From: Kitasatospora sp. GAS204B
GTDB taxonomy: Bacteria > Actinomycetota > Actinomycetes > Streptomycetales > Streptomycetaceae
Assembly: GCF_029892155.1 (NCBI RefSeq)
Contig: NZ_JARZAG010000003.1
Location: 186,001-250,000, forward strand
Length of the DNA stretch: 64,000 bases
Reading direction: 5' to 3'
The notes under the pieces were generated by a model, which was given only the letters and a program-made list of their open reading frames with translations, ran no database searches and was not told the origin of the DNA. Positions 40,191 through 48,341 of the stretch are shown one piece after another (the stretch's first letter is position 1; each line of letters starts with the position of its first letter). The position numbers were made by a program, and so were the translations under genes.

Positions 40191-41242
40191 CGACGCCTTG
40201 CTACTGCACGCGCGAGGACGTGAAGCGCGCGATCGACATCCACGAGACGGCGCGCAACAACTGGCAGATCGACCGGGCCATCCAGTCCGCGGCCCGCAAC
40301 ATCGAGGGGTTCCTTCACCGCGTCTTCTACCCGCAGGACACCACTCGGTATTTCGACTGGCCGAACTTCCAGTACGCGTACCCGTGGCGCCTGTGGTTCG
40401 ACCAGTGGGAGCTGGCGGCTATCCCCACGTCGGTAACCACTGGCGGCGTCACGATCCCGCTGTCAGCGTGCAACTTCGAGCCGGTCAACTCCGGTCCGCC
40501 GTACACCTACCTGGAGCTGCGCCGGGACCAGCCGTACAGCTTCGGTGTCAGTTCAACGCCGCAGCGCGACGTGGCCATCACCGGCACCTTCGGGTACTGG
40601 ACCGCCACCGACCCGGCCGGGCAGTTCGCGTCTGCGATCTCCTCGACGACATCACCGATCGTGATCGTCTCCGACGGCAGCCTCGTTGGCGTCGGAGACC
40701 TGCTGATCGTCGACTCCGAGCGGATGCTGGTGTCGAACCGGTCCACTCTCGACACCGGGCAGACCAACCTGACCGGCGGGACGGCGGCTTCGGCGGCCGA
40801 CGTGGCGATCAGCGTCACTGACGGCACCCAGCTCCACATCGACGAGGTCATCCAGCTCGACTCCGAGCGGATGCTGATCGTCGACATCACCGGCAACACG
40901 GTGACGGTCAAGCGGGCTTGGGACGGCACCGTGCTGGCCACCCACAGCACCGGGGCGCACATCTACGCGTTCCGGACCCTGACCGTGGCCCGCGGGCAGC
41001 TCGGCACCACCGCAGCCACCCACGCCAGCGCGGCGCCGGCCAGCATCCACCGCGTGCCGTCGCTGATCCGGGACCTCGCGATCGCCGAGGCCACCAACCG
41101 GGTCCTCCAGGAGACCGGCGGTTACCGGGACCCGCAGGGCGACGGCGCGGCCGCGATCCAGCACCTGGGCACCGCACTGGCGGACCTGTGGGACGAGGCC
41201 GAGACGACGTTCGGCCGCAAGACCCGGAAGCGGGTGATCTGA
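40181..41242 (+). CDS. Head-tail connector (gp6-like) with inserted domain
   Basis: 353 residues from the ATG at 40181. The N-terminal CTREDVKRAIDIHETARNNW and C-terminal RDLAIAEATNRVLQETGGY helices are gp6/gp15-type connector landmarks. Between them lie a beta-rich insert and two similar modules (VGVGDLLIVDSERMLV; LHIDEVIQLDSERMLI). It should bridge portal and tail. Confidence 0.7.
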   Translation: MAVTTPCYCTREDVKRAIDIHETARNNWQIDRAIQSAARNIEGFLHRVFYPQDTTRYFDWPNFQYAYPWRLWFDQWELAAIPTSVTTGGVTIPLSACNFEPVNSGPPYTYLELRRDQPYSFGVSSTPQRDVAITGTFGYWTATDPAGQFASAISSTTSPIVIVSDGSLVGVGDLLIVDSERMLVSNRSTLDTGQTNLTGGTAASAADVAISVTDGTQLHIDEVIQLDSERMLIVDITGNTVTVKRAWDGTVLATHSTGAHIYAFRTLTVARGQLGTTAATHASAAPASIHRVPSLIRDLAIAEATNRVLQETGGYRDPQGDGAAAIQHLGTALADLWDEAETTFGRKTRKRVI

Positions 41243-41243
41243 G

Positions 41244-41636
41244 ATGGCCACCAACAACGTCTACGTCACCGTGACCAAGCTGGGCCCGACCGTCGAGGGG
41301 ATGGCCGAGCCGCTGATTGGTCTGATGATGGAGGGCGCGGTCGCTGAGCTCGCCTCCTACACCAAGCACGAGGTCAGCATGGAGCTGATCAACGTGCTGC
41401 AGCATCCGACGGGTTACTACGAGTCGCGGATCGTGGCGGAGCCGGTCAGCGCCGAGCAGTGGTCGATCAACGACTCGAACGTGATCTACGGGCCGTGGCT
41501 GGAGGGCATCGGCTCCCGCAACGCGACCACCCGGTTCAAGGGCTACGCCACGTTCCGCCGTGTCCAGGGCCGCATGTCACAGAAGGCAACGGCGATCGTG
41601 CAGGCCTGGGTTGACCGCACCGTCGGGAGGCTTTGA
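41244..41636 (+). CDS. Head-tail joining protein (HK97 gp10-like)
   Basis: 130 residues. The motif VIYGPWLEGIGSRNATTRF with a following Lys-Gly-Tyr is characteristic of actinophage joining proteins next to the connector. Helical N-terminus. Stop overlaps the next ATG. Confidence 0.65.
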   Translation: MATNNVYVTVTKLGPTVEGMAEPLIGLMMEGAVAELASYTKHEVSMELINVLQHPTGYYESRIVAEPVSAEQWSINDSNVIYGPWLEGIGSRNATTRFKGYATFRRVQGRMSQKATAIVQAWVDRTVGRL

Positions 41637-42091
41637 TGGCGATCAACATCACGGGCATCCTCGACGCTCTGCAGTCCCACGCGCTGAGCACCGGCCTGTT
41701 CGACCAGGTCAGCGGCCACGAACCGAAGAACCCGCCCGGGAACGGCCTCGTGTGCGCGTTCTGGTCGCAGGCCATCGGCCCCGTCCAGGCGGCATCCGGG
41801 CTGGCGATCACCACGGGGCGCCTGGAGTTCAACGCCCGGCTGTACAGCTCGTTCGTTCAGCAGCCCGAGGACGCGATCGACCCGAACCTGATCGCCGCGG
41901 TCGACACCCTGCTGACCGCGTACAGCGGTGACTTCGAACTCGGCGGCAACGTGCGGAACATCGACCTGCTCGGCCAGACCGGCACGCCGCTGAGCGCGCA
42001 GGCCGGCTACCTGAATCAGGGCGGCAAGACGTACCGCGTGTTCACGATCGTGCTGCCGGCCATCGTCAACGATCTCTGGGGGCAGTCCTGA
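41636..42091 (+). CDS. Tail terminator/minor tail protein
   Basis: 151 residues from the ATG that shares a base with the previous stop (a TTG lies one codon earlier). Position and pattern (helix, then FWSQAIGPVQAASGLAIT, AVDTLLTAYSGDFELG) fit tail-completion proteins preceding the tail tube. Confidence 0.6.
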   Translation: MAINITGILDALQSHALSTGLFDQVSGHEPKNPPGNGLVCAFWSQAIGPVQAASGLAITTGRLEFNARLYSSFVQQPEDAIDPNLIAAVDTLLTAYSGDFELGGNVRNIDLLGQTGTPLSAQAGYLNQGGKTYRVFTIVLPAIVNDLWGQS

Positions 42092-43038
42092 TGGCGAAGA
42101 CCAGCGGTCTCGGCGACAACTTCTACGTCGGCGGATACGACCTGTCCGGCGACATCAACAGCCTCTCGAAGATCAGCGGGACGCTGGCCACCATCGACGT
42201 GACCGCCATCAACGAGTCAGGCATGGAGCGCCTCGGCGGAAAGCGCGACGGCGCCGTGGACTTCACGGCGTACTTCAACCCGACCGGCGCCCACCCGGTG
42301 CTGTCCGCGCTCCCGACCAGCGACGTGCAGGCGAGCTACCGGCGCGGCACCGTGCTGGGCAACCCGGCTGCCGAGATCGTCGCCCGGCAGCTGAACTACG
42401 ACCCCACCCGCGGCGCCGACGGGGCGCTCACCGTCGCGTGCTCCCTCTCCGGCGACGGCTTCGGCCTGGAGTGGGGCATCCAGCTCACCCCCGGGCTGCG
42501 CACCGACACCGCGGCCACCAACGGCACCAGCGTCGACCAGGCCAACGGGCTGGCGACACCCGCTGTACCGGCGTCCGGGACCCCGCAGGCGAACACGTCG
42601 CCGCTACCGGTCCAGGTCGTCATCAGCGGCGGCACGATGACGGCCGTCGTCATCAACGGGGTGACCGTCGGCGCCGGCGCCGGCACGTACACTCTGCCGG
42701 CCGGGCAGTCGATCACCCTGACGTACACGGTCGCCCCGACCTGGACATGGGCGGCGCAGACCACGTACGGCGCCCAGGCCTACTTGCAGGTGACCGCGTT
42801 CACCGGCACCGACATGACCGTGCAGATCCAGGACTCGGCTGACGGCGTCACGTTCGCCCCGGTCACCGGCCTGACGTTCACTCAGACCACGTCGGCGCCG
42901 GGGGTGCAGCGCATCGCCACCGCCAGCACGGCGACGCTGCGCCGCTACGTGCGCGCCGCCACCACCACGGTCGGCGGGTTCACGTCGGCCACGTTCGCCG
43001 TGACGCTCGTGCGCAACCAGGTGGCGGTGGTGTTCTGA
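42091..43038 (+). CDS. Tail tube-like protein with C-terminal domain
   Basis: 315 residues. The first 135 are a tail-tube fold (NFYVGGYDLSGDINSLSKIS, then GKRDGAVDFTAYFNP). A second half contains an Ala/Thr/Gly linker and beta-rich module (LQVTAFTGTDMTVQIQDSAD), probably exposed on the tail surface. A second shorter tail-tube-like gene follows at 43466. Confidence 0.68.
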   Translation: MAKTSGLGDNFYVGGYDLSGDINSLSKISGTLATIDVTAINESGMERLGGKRDGAVDFTAYFNPTGAHPVLSALPTSDVQASYRRGTVLGNPAAEIVARQLNYDPTRGADGALTVACSLSGDGFGLEWGIQLTPGLRTDTAATNGTSVDQANGLATPAVPASGTPQANTSPLPVQVVISGGTMTAVVINGVTVGAGAGTYTLPAGQSITLTYTVAPTWTWAAQTTYGAQAYLQVTAFTGTDMTVQIQDSADGVTFAPVTGLTFTQTTSAPGVQRIATASTATLRRYVRAATTTVGGFTSATFAVTLVRNQVAVVF

Positions 43039-43463
43039 TGTTCCGGATCCAGCCAGCGCTCGCGGTCGGCGCCTACCAGACGTACAGCATCACCGCGCCG
43101 CACGACCGCACGGTGCGGGCGGCGTGCGAGGAGGTCGGCTGTGCGGCGTGGCTGAACGGCTGGCAGTCGACGGTGGACGAGTCCACTGAGCTCGGGCAGC
43201 GGCAGGCCGCCTACATCCGGCAGCAGGCGGGCCGGACGTTCCGCGAGCAGCGGAGCGGCGAGGGCCTGACCGTCTTCACCTTCGACTCCCGTCAGCGCTG
43301 CTTCGCCGACCACCGGACGCGGCCGGAGACCTACGCGGTGCGCGATGGCGACTGGCGAGGCAACCCCACCGGCCGTACCCGCCGGCACGCCAACGCGCAG
43401 GACTGGACTGAGGACTTCGGCGAGCACCAGCAGCGGATCGCCGACCAGCACGAGAGGGGCTGA
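43038..43463 (+). CDS. Hypothetical protein between tail-tube genes
   Basis: 141 residues, ATG overlapping the prior stop. Cys-rich middle (RAACEEVGCAAWLNGW) and a charged C-terminus (DWTEDFGEHQQRIADQHERG). Common in Streptomyces phage tail operons; function unknown. Confidence 0.55.
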   Translation: MFRIQPALAVGAYQTYSITAPHDRTVRAACEEVGCAAWLNGWQSTVDESTELGQRQAAYIRQQAGRTFREQRSGEGLTVFTFDSRQRCFADHRTRPETYAVRDGDWRGNPTGRTRRHANAQDWTEDFGEHQQRIADQHERG

Positions 43464-43465
43464 CC

Positions 43466-43873
43466 ATGGCCAAGAGCACTGGCCTCGGGTGGACAACGCT
43501 GTCGGTCGACGACGCGACCAACACCCAGCAGGCGATCAAGAACGACATCACCAACCTCCAGTTCGCGACGCCGCGCGCGGTGCAGGACGTGACCGGCATC
43601 GACAAGAGCGCGATCGAGCGGCTCCTGCTCCTCGCGGACTTCTCGATCACCCTGAACGGCGTCTTCAACCCGGCGGCGAACGCGGAGCACGACGTCTTCA
43701 AGACCGTGCCGTCCACCAGCGTGCAGCGCCTCGTCACGATCGTGACCAACGGCAAGACGCTGGCGCCCACCGTGCTGTTCACCGACTACTCGATCACCCG
43801 TGCCGCGGCTGGCGAGCTGACCTGGTCCACGCCCGGCGTTCTCGCCAACGGCGTCGTTCCGACCTGGAGCTGA
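43466..43873 (+). CDS. Tail tube (major tail) protein candidate
   Basis: 135 residues. Opens with MAKSTGLGWTTLSVDD, similar to the start of the 42091 gene, then RAVQDVTGIDKSAIERLLLL and DFSITLNGVFNPAANAEHDV, a tail-tube beta sandwich. It lies directly before the tail chaperones and tape measure, the usual place of the major tail protein. Confidence 0.68.
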   Translation: MAKSTGLGWTTLSVDDATNTQQAIKNDITNLQFATPRAVQDVTGIDKSAIERLLLLADFSITLNGVFNPAANAEHDVFKTVPSTSVQRLVTIVTNGKTLAPTVLFTDYSITRAAAGELTWSTPGVLANGVVPTWS

Positions 43874-43874
43874 C

Positions 43875-44294
43875 ATGGGATTCAGGGTCAAGCGCAAGGC
43901 CTACAAGCTGGTGTTCCAGGGCACCGAGTTCGACGGGCTGGAGGCCACTGTCCGGTCGCTGACGACCGGCCAGCTCCTGCAGTTGGAGGCGGCCCGTCTG
44001 GCGCGGGCCGCGGGCGGCACGGGCAGCGAGGGCGCCACCCGGGAGATGGTCGAGTTCCTCGCCGACGCGCTGGTGGAGTGGAACGCCGAGAACGAGGACG
44101 ACGGGACGCCGATCCCGGCGACGCTCGACGGCCTGCTGTCTCAGGACCTCGACGTCGCCATGGCGATCATCGCCGCGTGGCAGCAGGCGATGAACGGTGT
44201 GGCAGCCCCTTTGTCCGAGACCTCCAGCGGTGGCGAGCCGTCCCTGGAGGCGTCGATTCCGATGGACGCACCGTCACCGAGCCCCACGAGCTGA
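43875..44294 (+). CDS. Tail assembly chaperone G
   Basis: 139 residues. Helical body (ATVRSLTTGQLLQLEAARL, MVEFLADALVEWNAENEDDG) and a disordered Ser/Pro end. It sits between tail tube and tape measure. A -1 frame continuation (44246-44431) encodes the T part. Confidence 0.75.
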   Translation: MGFRVKRKAYKLVFQGTEFDGLEATVRSLTTGQLLQLEAARLARAAGGTGSEGATREMVEFLADALVEWNAENEDDGTPIPATLDGLLSQDLDVAMAIIAAWQQAMNGVAAPLSETSSGGEPSLEASIPMDAPSPSPTS

Positions 44295-44431
44295 GGCACG
44301 CCCGGATCGTCCTGCAGCTGTGCGACCGCTGGCACAAGCTGCCGTCTGAAGTCCTGGCCGAGCCGGCCGAGATGCTCCGCCTGTTGAAGATCGTCGAACT
44401 CGGTGGACCTGGAGAGGAGGGGCCTGCATGA
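44246..44431 (+). CDS. Tail assembly chaperone T extension (programmed frameshift)
   Basis: The -1 frame relative to the G gene encodes a typical T domain: ELRHARIVLQLCDRWHKLPS then EVLAEPAEMLRLLKIVELGG, ending over the tape-measure ATG. No start codon precedes it in that frame, so it should be made as a G-T fusion. The exact slip site is not clear (no canonical XXXYYYZ). The start here is where the coding signature appears. Confidence 0.6.
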   Translation, partial: GGVDSDGRTVTEPHELRHARIVLQLCDRWHKLPSEVLAEPAEMLRLLKIVELGGPGEEGPA

Positions 44432-47238
44432 CGAACGTCGTCGAGATCCTGGTGACCGCGAAGAACCTGACGGGCCCCGCTTTCGCCGAGGTCAAGGCGT
44501 CCGGCGAGGGCATGAGCTCCACGATGGACAAGGTCAACAAGACGGCGGCGCTCGCGGCCACCGCGATGATCGGGTTCGTCGGCGAGTCCGTGAAGATGGC
44601 CGCAGATTTCGACTCCAAGATGAGCCTGATCAACACTCAGGCCGGCGTCAGCCAGGACAAGATGGCTGGCCTGAAGGCCGGAGTCCTTCAACTCGCGGGC
44701 CAGATCGGCCAGAACCCTGACTCGCTCGCGGAGTCGCTCTACCACGTCGAGTCGAACTTCGAGTCGCTCGGCATCACTAGCGAGAAGGCCCTGGACATCA
44801 CGAAGACTGCGGCCGAGGGCGCGGCCGTCGGACACGCCAACCTGGTTGACGTCACCAACGCCCTGACTGCGGCCGTCGCTTCAGGCATCCCCGGCGTCCA
44901 GGACATGTCGCAGGCCATGGGTGTTCTGAATGCGACTGTTGGCGTCGGCGATATGTCAATGCAGGATCTGGTCAAGGCATTCGGCAGCGGAATGGTCGCC
45001 ACCGTCAAGGGATTTGGCCTCAGCATTTCCGATGTCGGCGCAGCGCTCGCAGTTTTTGGCGATAATAACATTCGCGGAGCAAATGCCGGAACGCAATTGC
45101 GCATGTCCGTCATGGCTCTAGCAAATCCCCTGTCAACGGCCGGAGCCACCCTGGAGAAGCTCGGCCTGAAGCAAGACACCCTTGCCAAGGATATGCAGCA
45201 GGGCGGCCTGAAACTCGCCCTGGAGGACTTGACCGCTCATCTGCAGCAGGCCGGTGTCACCGCCGATCAGCAGGGTCAGGTCATCACCGATGCGTTCGGC
45301 CGAAAAGCAGGTGCCGGCCTGAACGTTCTGCTTTCCCAGATGGATCGCCTGGAGTCCAAGTATCCTGCGCTGGCTGCCGGGGCCAACGGATTCGGCGATG
45401 CCTGGGCAGCCACGCAGAAGACTTTTTCCCAGCAGATGAAGGAGCTGCAGGGTAGCGTGGACGCGTTGATGATTTCCATCGGCGAGAAAATGCTTCCTGT
45501 GCTCGGCAACTTTGTGCAGGCGCTGTTGGATCACAAGCAGGCTGTCCTTCAGGTGGGCGAGGCGGTCTCCGCGCTCATTGGAGTTCTTGCAGGATTCGCG
45601 GCGATCAACAAGGTCGTCGGGCTCGTGACCAATCTGACCACCGCTTTCAAGGACGCTGGGACTGCGCTTGTGGCCTACAAGGCGCGGGTGGCCGAGGCGC
45701 AGGCGGCGTCAGAACTCGCGGGCGGTGGCATCACGAAGTTGGGCGCCGCGTTCAGCGCCCTCTCGTTGACCGGGAAGTTGACGCTGGCGATGTCCGCGAT
45801 CGGCTTGGTGGTGCTCGCCGTTCAGAAATTGCAGGAGGTTAGCACCAAGGCACCGCCGAGCATCAACGGGATGACCACGGCCCTCGGGAATTTCTCTGAG
45901 AAGGCGCAGACCTCCGGCGTGCTGGCCCAGACCTTCGGTGCCAACTTGCAGCAGCTTGGCTACGCGGTCGACCGGGTAGCCGGCAAGGCCAGCGGCATGG
46001 ATGCCTTCAACGACGCCATGAACAAGATCTTCAGCTTCGGCATGGCCCAGTCGAACTCGATGAAGCAGGCCAAGGACCAGATCAACGCCCTCGACCAGGG
46101 CCTAGCGAACCTCGTGCAGGGCGGTCACGCCGACCAGGCCGCACAGGCACTCACCGACCTCCAGAACGCCCTCGCCAAACAGGGCAAGAACCCCGACGAG
46201 CTCAGCAAGGAACTGACCCAGTACAACCAGGCGCTGGGCGCGGCCGCGCTCGAGCAGAAGCTGGCCGCGGAGAGCATGGGCGCCCTGGGCACGCAGGCCG
46301 AGCAGACCAACCAGCTCCTGCAGCAGCAGACTCTGGACGCGCAGGGCCTCAAGGACGCGATCATCAGCCTGAACGATGCCAACCGCAGCGCCCTGGACAG
46401 CATGGCCGGCTTCGAGCAGTCCATCGCCGACGCCAGCAAGGCCGCGACCGACAACGGCCACGCCCTGAAGTACAGCGGCGACCAGCTGGACCTGACGACG
46501 GACTCGGCACGGAACGAGGAGAAGGCGCTCTCGGACTTGGCCGCCAAGACCGACGCTGCGGCCGAGGCGGCGTTGAACAACGGCGAGTCGATGGACACGG
46601 TCAACCAGATCTACGGGCAGGGCCGCGACAAGCTGATCGCGCTCGCGCAGCAGATGGGCCTGACGAAAGACCAGGCTAAGGACCTGGCCGACCAGATCCT
46701 GTCGACGCCCGATAAGACGGCGGAGCTCAAGGGCGACATCAGCGACTTGCAGCAGAAGATCGCCACAGCGCAGCAGCAGCTCGCGGCCGCCCCGAGCAGC
46801 AAGAAGGTCCAGATCTCCGCCGAGATCTCCGATCTCCAGGCCCAGTTGGCGGACGCGCAGGCCCAGATTGACGCTCTCACTGGCAAAACGGTGACGATCA
46901 CCACGCACATGGTGACGTTCAACGATCAGCAGTACGGGCACGGCGGCCCGGGCAGCTACGCGCACGGCGGGATCATCGGCGCAGCTGGCGGAGGCCCGCG
47001 CTCCGGCATGACCTGGGTCGGTGAGCAGGGCCCGGAGTTGGTGCGGCTGCCGTACGGCTCCACGGTGATCCCAGCCGGGCAGAGCGCCGGCATGGCTGCG
47101 GCGGCGGCTGGCGGCGGTCGTGGCGGGGCCGTGCAGCTGGAGTGGGTCGGCGGCAACGCGGGCGACGAGTTCATGTCGTGGCTGCGCAAGAACATCCGGA
47201 TCCGCGGCGGCAATGTCCAGACCGCGCTCGGCTCGTAG
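44428..47238 (+). CDS. Tail tape measure protein
   Basis: 936 residues: the longest gene. The N-terminal 350 residues form the PhageMin_Tail module (AADFDSKMSLINTQAGVSQD; GVLNATVGVGDMSMQDLVKA). Hydrophobic helices at about 370-400 and 440-470 and long coiled coils follow, with a Gly-rich C-terminus. At about 1.5 A per residue it predicts a tail near 140 nm (inference). Bases roughly 44926-45500 use more A/T-ending codons than the rest. Confidence 0.93.
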   Translation: MTNVVEILVTAKNLTGPAFAEVKASGEGMSSTMDKVNKTAALAATAMIGFVGESVKMAADFDSKMSLINTQAGVSQDKMAGLKAGVLQLAGQIGQNPDSLAESLYHVESNFESLGITSEKALDITKTAAEGAAVGHANLVDVTNALTAAVASGIPGVQDMSQAMGVLNATVGVGDMSMQDLVKAFGSGMVATVKGFGLSISDVGAALAVFGDNNIRGANAGTQLRMSVMALANPLSTAGATLEKLGLKQDTLAKDMQQGGLKLALEDLTAHLQQAGVTADQQGQVITDAFGRKAGAGLNVLLSQMDRLESKYPALAAGANGFGDAWAATQKTFSQQMKELQGSVDALMISIGEKMLPVLGNFVQALLDHKQAVLQVGEAVSALIGVLAGFAAINKVVGLVTNLTTAFKDAGTALVAYKARVAEAQAASELAGGGITKLGAAFSALSLTGKLTLAMSAIGLVVLAVQKLQEVSTKAPPSINGMTTALGNFSEKAQTSGVLAQTFGANLQQLGYAVDRVAGKASGMDAFNDAMNKIFSFGMAQSNSMKQAKDQINALDQGLANLVQGGHADQAAQALTDLQNALAKQGKNPDELSKELTQYNQALGAAALEQKLAAESMGALGTQAEQTNQLLQQQTLDAQGLKDAIISLNDANRSALDSMAGFEQSIADASKAATDNGHALKYSGDQLDLTTDSARNEEKALSDLAAKTDAAAEAALNNGESMDTVNQIYGQGRDKLIALAQQMGLTKDQAKDLADQILSTPDKTAELKGDISDLQQKIATAQQQLAAAPSSKKVQISAEISDLQAQLADAQAQIDALTGKTVTITTHMVTFNDQQYGHGGPGSYAHGGIIGAAGGGPRSGMTWVGEQGPELVRLPYGSTVIPAGQSAGMAAAAAGGGRGGAVQLEWVGGNAGDEFMSWLRKNIRIRGGNVQTALGS

Positions 47239-47246
47239 GGGGTGAG

Positions 47247-47801
47247 CTAGTGACGACGTCGACGTGTGTTGCGGCTTTGCTCCGATCCGGTGGCCCATCG
47301 CAGGTTCCCCGGCTCATAGTTGCCGTCGTTGTTGATGCGGTCGAGGGAGTATCCCGTCGGGCAGGGGCCGAGTTCGCTGTCGAGGTGTGCAAGGAACGTG
47401 GCCACATCACGCCAGGCAGGGTGGACGGTAATGCCGCGGCCTCCGTAGTTGTGGTATGCAGCATGGCTCGGGTTCTCGCAGCGGTCGATCATGTTGAACC
47501 ACCGGTGGTAACTCGGGTGGTTGGCGAGTCCGTGGGTTATGCGGTGCAGCCGTTCGGGCGTCGCCCGGGTTGCCGCGAAGCGTTCGGTCATGCTGCCTCG
47601 GAGCTTGGTGCATCCGCAGGACCGGGCCGGTTCCTTGGCCCTGTACAAATTCTGCAAGAGAACGATGGTCAGGTTTCCGCAGTCGCATTCGCAGTTGGCT
47701 GCGCGACGGGAAGGCTGGCCCGGCTTCCGTACCGATGTCAGCTCGGTGACGACAAGGCGCCCGAACCTTTCCCCGACTGAAATCAATTGCGTCGTTCGCA
47801 T
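47247..47801 (-). CDS. Homing-type HNH endonuclease
   Basis: 184 residues. The N-terminus has a FGRLVV strand and Cys pairs (CECDCGN; CGCTKL). HPSYHRWFNMIDRCENPSH, YGGRGITVHPAW and YSLDRINNDGNYEPGNLRWA follow; this is a known phage HNH/homing endonuclease family. It lies on the minus strand between the tape measure (8 bases away) and the next tail gene, with lower GC than its neighbours. Expected to be selfish and dispensable for the phage. Confidence 0.85.
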   Translation of the reverse strand: MRTTQLISVGERFGRLVVTELTSVRKPGQPSRRAANCECDCGNLTIVLLQNLYRAKEPARSCGCTKLRGSMTERFAATRATPERLHRITHGLANHPSYHRWFNMIDRCENPSHAAYHNYGGRGITVHPAWRDVATFLAHLDSELGPCPTGYSLDRINNDGNYEPGNLRWATGSEQSRNTRRRRH

Positions 47802-47831
47802 CTAGCCATACTACCGAAAGGACTTGTAACT

Positions 47832-48338
47832 GTGCATCGCTACAAGGCTTTTAATGCTGCGATGCCGACCACGACGGCTATTGCCAAGGTGGGCACCGGC
47901 ACCAGCATCAAGACGATGCTGCAGGTAGCGACGCCGTCCACGCGACAGTGCCAGCTGATCTCGTGGGGCTACACGCTGGACGCGGTGCCCGGGTCGACGG
48001 GCGGCATCATCGAGTTGATACAGACGGACGTGGCGGCCACGGTGACCGCGCACGTAGCGTCCGGGGTCCAGCCGCTGGACCCGAACGCCCCGGCCTCCCT
48101 GATGACCCTGGGGGTATCGGCGACGGGCTACACCGCCAGCGCGGAGGGTACGCCGACCGCGATCCGGACGCTCGACACCGACATGATCCCGGCAACCGCC
48201 GGTGCCGTCCCGGTGAACTACGACTACCAGTGGATGCCCGACGAGCGGCCGATCATCGCGGTCAGCAAGTTCCTGAGGGTGCGCGTCACGTTCAGCGCCG
48301 CGGTCAACATGCTGTGCTGGGTCTGCTGGGACGAGTGA
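47832..48338 (+). CDS. Tail structural protein
   Basis: 168 residues from a GTG (GAAAGGA upstream). Beta-rich with QLISWGYTLDAVPGSTGGII and LRVRVTFSAAVNMLCWVCWD. Immediately downstream of the homing nuclease. Family recurs in Streptomyces virion operons, similar in style to 38033-38503. Precise role unknown. Confidence 0.55.
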   Translation: MHRYKAFNAAMPTTTAIAKVGTGTSIKTMLQVATPSTRQCQLISWGYTLDAVPGSTGGIIELIQTDVAATVTAHVASGVQPLDPNAPASLMTLGVSATGYTASAEGTPTAIRTLDTDMIPATAGAVPVNYDYQWMPDERPIIAVSKFLRVRVTFSAAVNMLCWVCWDE

Positions 48339-48341
48339 GCC

